Shown here piece after piece: positions 36,935-45,429 of a stretch of 64,000 nt of DNA (the stretch's first letter is position 1; each line of letters starts with the position of its first letter). Origin of the DNA: Pseudomonas syringae (GTDB lineage Bacteria; Pseudomonadota; Gammaproteobacteria; Pseudomonadales; Pseudomonadaceae); NCBI RefSeq assembly GCF_000737245.1, contig NZ_JPQU01000017.1, positions 1-64,000 on the forward strand, in the 5' to 3' direction. The position numbers and the translations under genes were made by a program. The notes under the pieces are model-generated. The model was not told the origin of the DNA. It did not search any database and saw only the letters and a program-made list of their open reading frames with translations.

Positions 36935-37495
36935 ATGCCCAAGGGGTTTGTCAGCAAGGATTACGTTGTACTAGTGATAGTTGCCGGTGCAGTAGCCGTT
37001 CTGTTGATGGGGGCGGGTTTTTTCTCCAAACCTGCGGATTGGGCAGGTTGGGTGCAGGCAACCGGACTGATCGTTGGCATGATGGTGGCAGTGGCTGTTC
37101 CCGGCATTCAACGCAGTCAGGAGGCCGCCACCGGGCATAAGGTAATGCGTGAACGGGAAGTCGGTTATGCTCGGCGGATGCAGTACTTGTGCGGTGAACT
37201 GGGGGAGTTGCTGGGCAAGATCAGCCTGAGCCTGAATCATTTGCGCGCCACTGATAGGCACCGTTTGCAGAATACCTTGCAGGATTACCTGCATCGTCTG
37301 TTCGAATCGCACCGTCAGGACCTGAACGAGGACCGGATTGTCATTGCTTATGAGTTGCGTCAGGTCGCCAATGATCTGATTGATGAGTTGGAAAGCGGTC
37401 GAACGGATCGGGTGGTTTTCATGAGCCTGGAGAAGCGTCTGCAAAGGCTGACCCATCGTTGCCAGGTCAATGCTGCCATGGCAGAAAAGCTCTGA
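36935..37495 (+). CDS. Hypothetical membrane protein (two helices, cytoplasmic tail)
   Basis: A 186-residue protein with two N-terminal membrane helices (about 10-30 and 38-58, VVLVIVAGAVAVLLMGAGFF and WVQATGLIVGMMVAVAVPG) and a charged, helical 125-residue tail rich in Leu, Arg and Asp. The ribosome site is GAAGGAGAC. I recognise no family. The helical tail could dimerise or contact another protein. It is alone on its strand here. Confidence 0.8.
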   Translation: MPKGFVSKDYVVLVIVAGAVAVLLMGAGFFSKPADWAGWVQATGLIVGMMVAVAVPGIQRSQEAATGHKVMREREVGYARRMQYLCGELGELLGKISLSLNHLRATDRHRLQNTLQDYLHRLFESHRQDLNEDRIVIAYELRQVANDLIDELESGRTDRVVFMSLEKRLQRLTHRCQVNAAMAEKL

Positions 37496-37523
37496 TTGTT
37501 GATCGCGCCAGCACGCCTTAAGC

Positions 37524-37556
37524 AAAAAAAAGCCCGCATCTGGGGCGGATGCGGGC
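37524..37556 (-). terminator. Rho-independent terminator (minus strand)
   Basis: GCCCGCATC and GATGCGGGC form a nine-pair stem. Eight A bases at 37524-37531 give a T-run on the minus strand, so it ends the small gene 37600-37794; it may also stop the converging plus-strand gene. Confidence 0.9.
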
Positions 37557-37599
37557 AAGGGAGTGTGCGGAGCAACGCACGAGTGCAGTGATGCGGAAT

Positions 37600-37794
37600 T
37601 CAGTTGAAGCGAAGGCTGTCAGCTCGCGCCTGTTCCAGTTGCTGCGAAGTCGTCTGAGCCGCAGTCAGTGAAGCGAATGGCCCGCTGACCGGTTCACCGT
37701 CATTCACAAGGTACCAGCAGGCCAAAAGGCCGCGCTCTCTGAGCGATTGGGGGACAGCGCTGCCAACAACCGACATAATCTTGAGTGAGTTCAT
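37600..37794 (-). CDS. Small conserved-looking hypothetical protein (64 aa)
   Basis: A 64-residue protein starting MNSLKIMSVVGSAVPQSLRE with a strong GGAGGT ribosome site five bases before the ATG at 37794 and a terminator after. The segment ACWYLVNDGEPVSGPFASLT resembles a small domain where a displayed residue or instruction-like motif repeats, but I cannot name a family. Good start and stop signals support a real gene. Confidence 0.7.
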   Translation of the reverse strand: MNSLKIMSVVGSAVPQSLRERGLLACWYLVNDGEPVSGPFASLTAAQTTSQQLEQARADSLRFN

Positions 37795-37910
37795 GAGTAC
37801 CTCCAGCAATCTATGGCGCTACTTTAGGGCGTCATTGAGTGGAGCAAAAATCACTGCTCTCGATAGTGGACATTGATGATCACGAGTGCCCGTCGAGAAC
37901 CGGGCAGGAA

Positions 37911-38105
37911 TCAGTCGACGACTTGATCCAGTATGGCAACCACTTCCTGCTCTGACATCACACCTTTCTCAACAAGGCTTTGCGCCATAAGTGCAACAAA
38001 CTTGGCGGTGCGATGACCTTCCAGACTCTTGAGTTCAGTCAAGGCACTGTAAACCTTGCTAGAGGTGCAAAGTCCGACGACGCGGTGGGGATGCTGTGTC
38101 GGCAT
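37911..38105 (-). CDS. Small hypothetical protein (64 aa)
   Basis: A 64-residue frame (MPTQHPHRVVGLCTSSKVYS...) with AAGGAAG before its ATG. The second half is helical and acidic (MSEQEVVAILDQVVD). No family recognised. It lies between two other small minus-strand genes, each with its own signals. Confidence 0.6.
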   Translation of the reverse strand: MPTQHPHRVVGLCTSSKVYSALTELKSLEGHRTAKFVALMAQSLVEKGVMSEQEVVAILDQVVD

Positions 38106-38208
38106 GGGGCTTCCTTGTTTTTAGGGCGGACGATGAACTCACTATAGCCGTGCAGGGCTTTCTAATGGGCCAAAAAAAACCCGCCGGGTGAGGGCGGGGC
38201 CATTAGCA

Positions 38209-38571
38209 TTACCAGCGACCGCGCTCGTAGTAACCGGGCGGTGGGCCGTAATAGCCACGAGGCGGGCCGTAATAGCGCGGACGATAAATCGGCGGCGGAG
38301 CTATCACCTGATAGGCAGGTTGGTAATAGACGGGTTGAGGTGGGGCCTGAACATAAACCGGCTGTTGAACATAGACTGGGGGCTGTTCAACGTAGACGGT
38401 GCGGTCACGTCCGGATGAAACAGCTGAGCCAACTACGCCACCAACAATTGCACCCACAACCGCGGGGCCAACCCAGCCGCCACCGCCACCGCCGCCACCG
38501 TGAGCGTTCGCCTGGCCTGCCAGCGCCAGCGCACCTAATAACAAGGCAATTCTGGGGATTTGACGAATCAT
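38209..38571 (-). CDS. Secreted glycine-rich, Pro/Tyr-tailed protein
   Basis: A 120-residue protein from ATG 38571 (GAGGAA upstream). A signal peptide ends near AGQANA. A poly-Gly stretch and a glycine-zipper-like helix (VGPAVVGAIVGGVVGSAV) follow, then a tail of repeated PVYVQ and PRYYGPP units rich in Pro, Tyr and Gln. Glycine zippers insert in membranes, and the tail looks like a disordered wall or envelope-binding segment. It is probably an envelope stress protein; function is unknown. Confidence 0.75.
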   Translation of the reverse strand: MIRQIPRIALLLGALALAGQANAHGGGGGGGGWVGPAVVGAIVGGVVGSAVSSGRDRTVYVEQPPVYVQQPVYVQAPPQPVYYQPAYQVIAPPPIYRPRYYGPPRGYYGPPPGYYERGRW

Positions 38572-38837
38572 GACTATTCCTCGGCTTTCAACCCGTTGTC
38601 GCGAGCCTGCATCACTCTCAAGCACTGCCACGGGATAACTTATATGACCACGCTTTGCGGAGAAACTGCGAAGCCGTTAAGTAAATTTTGTGTAAGGTAT
38701 CGGCGCCGTCCCATTGCACCGCAGTTACAGCAACCGGCGCATATTAGGCCTGTTGCAGCGGTTTGTTCTAATACCGTTCCTTAGAAAAATCAGCCAGTGG
38801 GTAATTCTATGTTTGCCTGCATTATTGATACTTCGCA

Positions 38838-38962
38838 GGAGCGGCTTAAGCCGGTTCCACAGATTTAATTGGTTCTGTGGGAGCGAGCTTGCTCGCAAAG
38901 AGGCAATGCAGGCCAGAACATGATTTGCGAGCCAGACATCGCCTTCGCAAGCAAGCTTGCTC
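38838..38962. repeat. REP-element cluster
   Basis: Pseudomonas REP-like sequences: GGAGCGGCTTAAGCCGGTTCC at 38837-38857 contains one, TGTGGGAGCGAGCTTGCTCG at 38876-38895 another, and an inverted copy GCAAGCAAGCTTGCTC lies at 38947-38962. They fill the gap between the glycine-rich gene and yceH; I see no gene in 38572-38988. Confidence 0.8.
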
Positions 38963-38988
38963 AGAACTGGAACATGCTGATTCTGGCC

Positions 38989-39654
38989 TTACTCCAGCCT
39001 GGACAAGCGTTCCTCCAGAGCCGCAATCCGGGCTTCCAGTTCATCCAGGCGCTCGGCCGAGGGCGAGTGACTTGTAGAGGGGCGATCCGTTGTGGTTTGC
39101 CGGGTCGCGAGGATGTGCTCCAGATCTTGAGAGCTGCCCAAGGCGTGCATGTAGCGATCCTCGCGCTGCCCCGACTGACGCGGCAACAAAGTCGCAAAAC
39201 CTCGGGCGATCAGCCGGTCCAGCTGGTGAACCACTTGCTCGGCATCTTCAAAGTCGTGCATGCGATTGCTGCGTGTCAGTAGCTCATTGACCGTCTGAGG
39301 GCCACGTAGCAGTAGTAAGCCGGTGAGGATGACCTGGGCGGGCACCAGTTCCAGATTTTTGTCGACACGATGTTCCCAGCGATCGGCGCGGCTACCCATC
39401 ACCAGCTTTGCCAGGCCGCGGCCTTCGAGGCCCCGCAGGCTCTGACCGACCGCTCCTGGATTAAGATTCATCACCGGATCACGGCTGGTTTTCTGATTAC
39501 AGGCTGTGACCAGAGCGTTCAGCGTCAGCGGATAGGTTTCCGGACTGGTTGCCTGCTTTTCGATGAGGCATCCAAGGATGCGGACTTCGGTGCTGCTGAG
39601 GTTCAGCCCGGAAGTTTCGTCAGCAAGCGTCGTCGAGGACGGGTCAGTGGTCAT
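38989..39654 (-). CDS. yceH: YceH-family protein (DUF480)
   Basis: A 221-residue YceH protein. It opens with [20 protein letters not shown] and [20 protein letters not shown], the family signature, forming two winged-helix-like units. The C-terminal 30 residues ([20 protein letters not shown]) are a coiled coil. Family function is not well defined, though the fold suggests nucleic-acid binding. Minus strand, monocistronic. Confidence 0.93.
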   Translation of the reverse strand: MTTDPSSTTLADETSGLNLSSTEVRILGCLIEKQATSPETYPLTLNALVTACNQKTSRDPVMNLNPGAVGQSLRGLEGRGLAKLVMGSRADRWEHRVDKNLELVPAQVILTGLLLLRGPQTVNELLTRSNRMHDFEDAEQVVHQLDRLIARGFATLLPRQSGQREDRYMHALGSSQDLEHILATRQTTTDRPSTSHSPSAERLDELEARIAALEERLSRLE

Positions 39655-39795
39655 GGCGCTTTCCGTAGGCGATGGCGGGCAGTCAGCCTAGGGCGTGCTG
39701 GCAAATAATTCCAGCAGCAAATGACTTCGTGAAACAGGCGCAACCTTGAGGCTTGCCCATGGCTATAATCAGCCACTTTTCAAAAAGGACCTGTC

Positions 39796-40305
39796 ATGAC
39801 TATCTCCATGTATGCCGCATCTGTTCCGGTTTTCCAGCAAATGCTCAACGCTTTGAGCGCTATCCTGACCAAAGCCGAAGCCCACGCTACGCATAAAAAC
39901 ATCCAGCCAGAAGCGCTGCTACAGGCCCGACTGTTTCCGGACATGCTGAACTTTACCCGCCAGGTACAGATTGCGGTGAATTTTGCCAAAGGTGCATCAG
40001 CGCGTCTGGCTCAGGTAGAAATGCCGAAATACGATGACACCGAGACCACCTTCGCTGAGTTGCAGGCGTTATTGGCCAAGACACTGGAATTCATTGGCAG
40101 CATCAAGCCGGAGCAGATCGACGGCAGCGAAGCGCTTGAAATCATCCTGCGCCCAGGTACACCGAAAGAAAAACGCTTTACCGGTCAAAGCTACCTGCTG
40201 ACTTACAGCCTTCCGCAGTTTTTCTTCCACGTGACCACAGCTTATGACCTGCTGCGTCACAACGGCGTGGAAGTCGGCAAACGCGATTTCATGGGTACCG
40301 TTTAA
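39796..40305 (+). CDS. DUF1993 family protein
   Basis: A 169-residue DUF1993 protein, with the family features MYAASVPVFQQMLNALSAIL at the N-terminus, ARLFPDMLNFTRQVQ near residues 44-60, and FFHVTTAYDLLRHNGVE near the C-terminus. These proteins have a DinB-like four-helix bundle, with His and Asp positioned as in metal-binding relatives. Biochemical role unknown. AAGGAC ribosome site upstream. Confidence 0.9.
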   Translation: MTISMYAASVPVFQQMLNALSAILTKAEAHATHKNIQPEALLQARLFPDMLNFTRQVQIAVNFAKGASARLAQVEMPKYDDTETTFAELQALLAKTLEFIGSIKPEQIDGSEALEIILRPGTPKEKRFTGQSYLLTYSLPQFFFHVTTAYDLLRHNGVEVGKRDFMGTV

Positions 40306-40359
40306 ATCGCAACCCTTTACCGCTGAGCCCTTTAGTTCTGGATTTGTCTGGATGGGGTC

Positions 40360-41262
40360 TCAGGGTGAGTCAGTAAAGAGCTTGCGTCGGGCACCTTCGG
40401 TGATGGCGACTATGCCGGGGTGCTTGATCTTGCGCTCGACGGAGATGGCGTAAAACGACTCGGTCACGGCGTCTGTCTGGCCGAGAAGCACGACACCATA
40501 TTGCGCCTGGACCTCGTCGGCGATCACGCTGGGCGCGACGAAAATCCCGCTCCCTGACTTGCCAAATGCTTTCATCAAGGCGCTGTCATCGAACTCGCCT
40601 ATGATACGGGGCTGCACTTTCAGCTCGGCAAACCAGCGCATCAATCGGCTACGAACTACTGTCTCTTGCCCTGGAATCAGCAAGGGTGCCCCTTGCATGC
40701 CAAACGGAAAATTTTGCCCGTAGCGTTCGAAGAGCTCTGCTGTAGCAAAAAAACTGATCCCGCATTCCCCCAGCTTTTGGCTGTAGCCCTTGATGTCCAG
40801 GTGTGAAGGCATAGGGCTATCGGAAATCACCAGATCCAGGCGTTGAATGGCCAGGTCAGCCAGCAATCGTTCCAGTTTGTCTTCTCGACAGGTAATCCGC
40901 ACCGGCTCGCTCAATTCCATAGTGGGCGCTATGAGCCTGTACACAATGGATTTAGGCACTACATCAGCCACTCCCACCCGAAACAGGATTTGCTGCTCAT
41001 CGGGCTGCGCGCGGATGACGGCCTCCAGCTCATTTCCGATCTGAAACATTTGTTCGGCGTAGGGTAGGGCAAGGCGTCCGGCTTCGGTCAGCTCGAGTTG
41101 TCTGCCGACCCGCTGGAACAGATCGACTCCAAGTGACTGCTCAAGCAGACTGATCTGGCCGCTAATGGTTTGGGCGGTGAGGTTCAACTGATCGCAGGCG
41201 CGCACAATGCTGCCGGTTTTGGCGACGACCCAGAAGTAATGAAGCTGACGATAGTTGAGCAT
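40360..41262 (-). CDS. nhaR: LysR-family transcriptional activator, NhaR-like
   Basis: A 300-residue LysR regulator with the HTH in residues 1-62 (LNYRQLHYFWVVAKTGSIVR, then ACDQLNLTAQTISGQISLLE). The overall sequence fits NhaR, which responds to Na+ and activates the nhaA antiporter gene in E. coli. The nearest genes here are a small lipoprotein and terC, divergent, so the target could differ. Ligand domain is residues 90-290. Confidence 0.82.
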   Translation of the reverse strand: MLNYRQLHYFWVVAKTGSIVRACDQLNLTAQTISGQISLLEQSLGVDLFQRVGRQLELTEAGRLALPYAEQMFQIGNELEAVIRAQPDEQQILFRVGVADVVPKSIVYRLIAPTMELSEPVRITCREDKLERLLADLAIQRLDLVISDSPMPSHLDIKGYSQKLGECGISFFATAELFERYGQNFPFGMQGAPLLIPGQETVVRSRLMRWFAELKVQPRIIGEFDDSALMKAFGKSGSGIFVAPSVIADEVQAQYGVVLLGQTDAVTESFYAISVERKIKHPGIVAITEGARRKLFTDSP

Positions 41263-41395
41263 GACGGGTCCCGATTCGGTATTGCCGAAGTATATCGTTA
41301 ATAAATACGAATTTTCCTGATTATCACATCTCTCTAAGATGCTGGCCTATCGCCGGAGCATCCTTAGCCTCCGGCTTCATGTACTGAGGCACTTT

Positions 41396-41632
41396 ATGAT
41401 TAAACCCATCTTCGCTGCGCTGATTGCGTTGCCGCTTCTGGCTCTGTCCGGCTGTGACCAGATTGAAACCTCTTCAAAGCAACTATTGAGCACTGCTGCG
41501 GATTCTGCGAAAAAGGCCATCGACGACACGCATAAAGCTGCAACCGATGCGCTGGATGATGCAAGGCAGGATCTTTCGATGGCTCAGCCTGAGTCTGAAA
41601 AGAAAGCAGACAAAGCCAGCCAAGAAATTTAA
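41396..41632 (+). CDS. Small lipoprotein
   Basis: A 78-residue protein from ATG 41396 (GAGG upstream). Lipobox LALSGC gives a 19-residue signal peptide with Cys20 lipidated. The mature part is Ala/Asp/Lys-rich and strongly helical (AADSAKKAIDDTHKAATDAL), like small coiled-coil envelope lipoproteins. No firm family. It is just upstream of terC, in the same direction. Confidence 0.75.
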   Translation: MIKPIFAALIALPLLALSGCDQIETSSKQLLSTAADSAKKAIDDTHKAATDALDDARQDLSMAQPESEKKADKASQEI

Positions 41633-41664
41633 CGTCATCTCAATACTGAATCAGGGCATCGCAC

Positions 41665-42423
41665 ATGGAATATCTGTTAGAACTCGCTACAAGTCCTGCC
41701 GCCTGGGTTGCTTTGGCAACGCTGGTCGTCATGGAAGTGGTATTAGGCATCGATAACCTGATCTTCATCTCGATCCTGACCAATAAATTACCAGCACATC
41801 AGCAGCAAAAGGCTCGCCGTCTGGGTATCGGTATGGCGTTGTTCCTGCGTCTGGGCTTGTTGAGTACTGTCGCGTGGATCGTGCAGTTGACTGAGCCGGT
41901 GATTGATATTCTGGGTCAGGTGTTTTCCTGGAAGGACATGATCCTGATTGCCGGTGGTCTGTTCCTGGTCTGGAAAGCAACCACAGAGATACACCACAGC
42001 GTTGATGTGAAAACCGAGGCCGAGAAGAAAATCGAATCGACAGTAACGCTCAGCATGGCTGCAGCGATTGGTCAGATTCTGGTACTCGACCTGGTGTTCT
42101 CGATCGACAGTATCATTACGGCAGTCGGCATGACTGAACACTTGCCGATCATGATCATCGCTGTGGTCTCGGCTGTTGTGGTGATGCTGGTTGCTGCCGA
42201 ACCTCTGGCGAAGTTCATCAATGACAATCCGTCAGTAGTGATGCTGGCGCTGGGCTTTTTGATCATGATCGGCATGACGCTGATTGCCGAAGGCTTCGGT
42301 GCCCATGTGCCTAAAGGCTACATCTACGCAGCCATGGCGTTCTCGGCCTTGATCGAGGTGCTGAACCTTTGGTCACGCAAAGCGAGGCTCAAACGAGAAG
42401 CAAGTCAGGCATCTGATGCCTGA
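41665..42423 (+). CDS. TerC-family integral membrane protein
   Basis: A 252-residue TerC protein with about seven helices. Family signatures are [16 protein letters not shown] at residues 22-37 and [16 protein letters not shown] near 147-162, holding paired acidic residues thought to bind metal ions. Members link to Mn2+ export and tellurite resistance. It follows the lipoprotein by 32 bases and is followed by a terminator. Confidence 0.92.
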   Translation: MEYLLELATSPAAWVALATLVVMEVVLGIDNLIFISILTNKLPAHQQQKARRLGIGMALFLRLGLLSTVAWIVQLTEPVIDILGQVFSWKDMILIAGGLFLVWKATTEIHHSVDVKTEAEKKIESTVTLSMAAAIGQILVLDLVFSIDSIITAVGMTEHLPIMIIAVVSAVVVMLVAAEPLAKFINDNPSVVMLALGFLIMIGMTLIAEGFGAHVPKGYIYAAMAFSALIEVLNLWSRKARLKREASQASDA

Positions 42424-42453
42424 CAGCAAGGCTGAAGACTAAGTCGCAAGAAT

Positions 42454-42490
42454 AAAAGGTCGGCGCGGTTAATACCGCCCGACCTTTTTT
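42454..42490. terminator. Rho-independent terminator (bidirectional)
   Basis: AAAAGGTCGG-C-GCGG and CCGC-CCGACCTTTTTT pair around TTAATA. A-run on the left, T-run on the right, so it ends both terC and the minus-strand gene at 42503-42682. Confidence 0.9.
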
Positions 42491-42502
42491 ATTGAGCCCT
42501 GG

Positions 42503-42682
42503 TCAATGGGCCGGTATGTGCTGCCGGCTTTTGGATGGCTTCTCGGCTTTGCCGGCTGAAGGTTTTACCTGACGGTAAGGGTGATGATGACGACGAGAAA
42601 TTCGCATCACGCCCCAGAGCATCGCGCTGGCCACGGCCAGCCATGCGGCGATCAGCATCACGATTGTCATTTCCAGGCTCAT
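42503..42682 (-). CDS. Small membrane protein (59 aa)
   Basis: A 59-residue protein from ATG 42682, preceded by GGAGGACG. It has one N-terminal membrane helix (MTIVMLIAAWLAVASAMLWG) followed by a basic, His-rich tail (RRHHHPYRQVK). The longer frame to 43069 is shadow sequence. Unknown function; strong ribosome site and terminator support it. Confidence 0.7.
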   Translation of the reverse strand: MSLEMTIVMLIAAWLAVASAMLWGVMRISRRHHHPYRQVKPSAGKAEKPSKSRQHIPAH

Positions 42683-42905
42683 ACGTCCTCCGCGGACCAT
42701 GCTTTCTTTATGCAGTCCTATGAATCGACAGTCTAGCCCTGCGGATGTTTCCGTAAGTTGACCAGTGGTCACCCACTCAGGACTGATTAGATCTATTAGC
42801 TGCTCATGACTGGGTGTTGAGGCTATACCCGGCTCCCGCCGCGACCTATGATCAACCCTCAAGCCGGGCCGCAGGTTGTCTGGCGTTTTGCGGAAGTGAG
42901 TGAAC

Positions 42906-43592
42906 ATGTCACCGGTTTTTTTTCGATCCTGTGCCGCAGGAGTCAGGCCACTGCGGCTCGTGCTGGCTTTCGCCTTGGTGCTGACGGGGTGCGCCTCGAC
43001 CGTTACACCTGAAATCAAACGTTTGCCGGATCGCGTAGAGCTCAATAACGTACCGTTTTTTCGGGGCAATGCTTATCAAAGTGGCCCCGGCGCGTTGGCC
43101 AGTATGTTGTCGTATCAACGGGTGCAAATAACCCCTGGCTTGCTGGATAAACCGCTGCAACTGCCGGGTGGCGAGTCCAGGCTTGAACAAAGCCTGCCGC
43201 AAGTGGCGCGTCAATACGGGTTCATGGTTTATCCGCTGGACAAGGGCCTGCCTTCATTGCTCACCCAGGTCTCCGCTGGTTATCCAGTGATGTTGCGTTT
43301 TGCTGAAGGCACGGTTTTCACTGAACCGCGTTATGCAGTACTGGTGGGTTATAACCGTAATAAGCAGACCGTTCTGCTGCATTCGGGGATGAACCGCCAT
43401 TTACTGATGAGCTTCAGCAGCTTCAGTTCGGCATGGGAAAGCGCCGGTAGCTGGGCTGTTTTGATCCAGAGCCCACGTCAGTTGCCGGCCAATCTGGACG
43501 AGCAGCGCTGGATCAAGGCGGCCAATGATTTGGCGCAAGCGGGGCAGGAACAGGCTGCGGGCGAGGCGTTGAAGACCTTGAAGGCACGCTGA
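42906..43592 (+). CDS. C39-peptidase-like lipoprotein
   Basis: A 228-residue lipoprotein; an in-frame GTG at 42900 would add two residues. Signal peptide with lipobox VLTGCAS. The mature part shows a papain-fold, C39-like plan: NNVPFFRGNAYQSGPGALAS, where C39 enzymes have Gln and catalytic Cys (here Ser in QSGPGAL), and later AVLVGYNRNKQTVLLHSG. The usual Cys appears replaced, so it may be a non-catalytic or altered member. Envelope-located. Confidence 0.75.
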   Translation: MSPVFFRSCAAGVRPLRLVLAFALVLTGCASTVTPEIKRLPDRVELNNVPFFRGNAYQSGPGALASMLSYQRVQITPGLLDKPLQLPGGESRLEQSLPQVARQYGFMVYPLDKGLPSLLTQVSAGYPVMLRFAEGTVFTEPRYAVLVGYNRNKQTVLLHSGMNRHLLMSFSSFSSAWESAGSWAVLIQSPRQLPANLDEQRWIKAANDLAQAGQEQAAGEALKTLKAR

Positions 43593-43599
43593 AATGAAT

Positions 43600-43620
43600 A
43601 CGGCGCCCATGAGCGCCGTT
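43600..43620. terminator. Weak terminator-like hairpin
   Basis: ACGGCGC and GCGCCGT pair around CCATGA between two converging genes. Only a short T-run (TTT) follows, so termination is plausible but not strong. Confidence 0.45.
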
Positions 43621-43635
43621 TCATAACACGACTTT

Positions 43636-44919
43636 CTAGAAACCCAGCTTGTCCCTGAGGCTGTAGTACCAGGCGCCTAACGCCGTCAGCGGCGTACGCA
43701 AAAGTTGGCCGCCGGGGAAAGGGTAATGGGGCAGCCCGGCGAATGCATCAAATCGCTCGGCTTGTCCGCGCAATGCTTCGGCGAGCACCTTGCCTGCCAA
43801 GTGGGTATAAGTCACACCATGCCCGCTGCATCCCTGGGAGTAATAGATGTTATCGCCTAGGCGCCCGACCTGAGGCAGGCGCGACAGAGTGAGCAGAAAA
43901 TTCCCCGTCCAGGCATAGTCGATCTTCACATCCTTGAGCTGCGGGAAGGCTTTCAGCATGTTGGGCCGGATAATTGCCTCGATATTGGCAGGGTCTCGCG
44001 CTCCGTACACCACGCCGCCGCCGAAGATCAGGCGCTTGTCAGCGGACAGACGATAGTAATCCAGCAAATAATTGCAGTCCTCGACGCAGTAATCCTGAGG
44101 CAGCAGGCTGTGAGCCAGCTCGTCGCTCAAGGGTTCGGTGGTGATGACTTGAGTACCGCAAGGCATCGACTTGGCCGCCAACTCCGGCACCAGATTGCCC
44201 AGGTAAGCGTTACCGGCAACGATCACAAAGCGCGCCCGGACCTTACCGTGTTCAGTATGCACCACGGGGTTGGCGCCACGCTCTATCCGCACGGCTGCTG
44301 ATTGTTCGTAGATGATGCCGCCCAGAGACTCAACCGCAGCGGCTTCGCCCAGTGCCAGGTTCAACGGATGAATATGTCCACCCGTCATATCTAGCATTCC
44401 GCCGATATAATTCTCACACGCAACGACTTCGCGGATCCGACGCTGATCCATCAACTCAAGTTGAGTATGGCCGTAGCGCTCCCACAAGCGCTGCTGGGCT
44501 TCCAGATGACCCATCTGTTTACTGGTCAGCGCGGCGAACACGCCGCCATCCTTCAAGTCGCACTGGATCTGGTATTTGGCCACTCGCTCGCGAATGATCC
44601 CCGCGCCTTCAAACGCCATCTGCCCTAGAAGCTGGGCTTGTTGTGGGCCGACAGTGCGCTCGATGACGTCGATGTCGCGGCTGTAACTATTAACGATCTG
44701 CCCGCCATTACGTCCGGACGCACCGAAGCCGACCTTGGCAGCTTCCAGTACCGTTACGCGAAAACCGTGCTCGAGCAAAAATAGGGCGCTGGACAGCCCC
44801 GTATAACCTGCGCCGATCACACAAACGTCAGTTTCCACATCGTCTAGCAGCTGAGCACGTGGCGGGGCGGCGTTAGCCGAAGCTGCGTAGTAAGACTGCG
44901 GATAAGGAGTGTTCGCCAT
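43636..44919 (-). CDS. puuB: Gamma-glutamylputrescine oxidase-like FAD oxidoreductase
   Basis: A 427-residue FAD protein of the DAO/GlpD group. The dinucleotide fold is DVCVIGAGYTGLSSALFLLE at residues 32-51, and SGRNGGQIVNSYSRD and GCSGHGVTYTHLAGK are typical of PuuB. These enzymes oxidise gamma-glutamylputrescine in putrescine breakdown, or related amines. There is no puuA/puuC next to it. Cytoplasmic, monocistronic on the minus strand. Confidence 0.85.
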   Translation of the reverse strand: MANTPYPQSYYAASANAAPPRAQLLDDVETDVCVIGAGYTGLSSALFLLEHGFRVTVLEAAKVGFGASGRNGGQIVNSYSRDIDVIERTVGPQQAQLLGQMAFEGAGIIRERVAKYQIQCDLKDGGVFAALTSKQMGHLEAQQRLWERYGHTQLELMDQRRIREVVACENYIGGMLDMTGGHIHPLNLALGEAAAVESLGGIIYEQSAAVRIERGANPVVHTEHGKVRARFVIVAGNAYLGNLVPELAAKSMPCGTQVITTEPLSDELAHSLLPQDYCVEDCNYLLDYYRLSADKRLIFGGGVVYGARDPANIEAIIRPNMLKAFPQLKDVKIDYAWTGNFLLTLSRLPQVGRLGDNIYYSQGCSGHGVTYTHLAGKVLAEALRGQAERFDAFAGLPHYPFPGGQLLRTPLTALGAWYYSLRDKLGF

Positions 44920-45064
44920 CCTTCAACCTCCGTTTAATATATTTTACGAATGGTCAGATCCTACCGGAGATCAAAAATCTCCACCAGCCGGGCACGAAAC
45001 AAAGCGGCAAATCGCCACAAACGAAAAATTTCGCATATTCATAGAGTTAGCGCGAAAAAAGGTG

Positions 45065-45092
45065 TTGACACACATTTGAATATCCGTAGAAT
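45065..45092 (+). promoter_or_regulatory. Promoter of tRNA-Val
   Basis: TTGACA and TAGAAT separated by 16 bases, about 15 bases before the tRNA, with a GC-rich GCCGACCC discriminator as expected for stringently controlled tRNA promoters. Confidence 0.75.
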
Positions 45093-45105
45093 GCCGACCC
45101 ACAGC

Positions 45106-45182
45106 AGGCGCGTAGCTCAGTTGGTTAGAGCACCACCTTGACATGGTGGGGGTCGCTGGTTCGAGTCCAGTCGCGCCTACCA
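45106..45182 (+). tRNA. tRNA-Val (anticodon GAC)
   Basis: A 77-nt cloverleaf: AGGCGCG/CGCGCCT acceptor stem, TAGCTCAGTTGGTTAGAGCA D arm, ACCTTGACATGGT anticodon arm with GAC at 45140-45142, GGTTCGAGTCC T loop and encoded CCA. Confidence 0.97.
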
Positions 45183-45212
45183 AACTAAATCCGGTCCTGC
45201 TGCCGGTACTAG

Positions 45213-45242
45213 AAGGGCCAACCGAAAGGTTGGCCCTTTTTT
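45213..45242 (+). terminator. Rho-independent terminator after tRNA-Val
   Basis: AAGGGCCAACC-GAAA-GGTTGGCCCTT makes an 11-pair stem with a GNRA-type tetraloop and a T-run. Confidence 0.95.
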
Positions 45243-45429
45243 GTTGCGCGGAGGAAAAGACGATATACACAACTTTCGCGAAATCTTGGCTTGGAACACC
45301 GGATCAGTCTCTATTCCTCGATTAGTAGCGAGAAGCGCTCCATGACGATTAGATCGAAAGTTGACCAGGTTTCGAAGCGGCGCCCACCGCACTACAATCT
45401 CGACATTTCGATCAGTCCAAAGGTGCACC

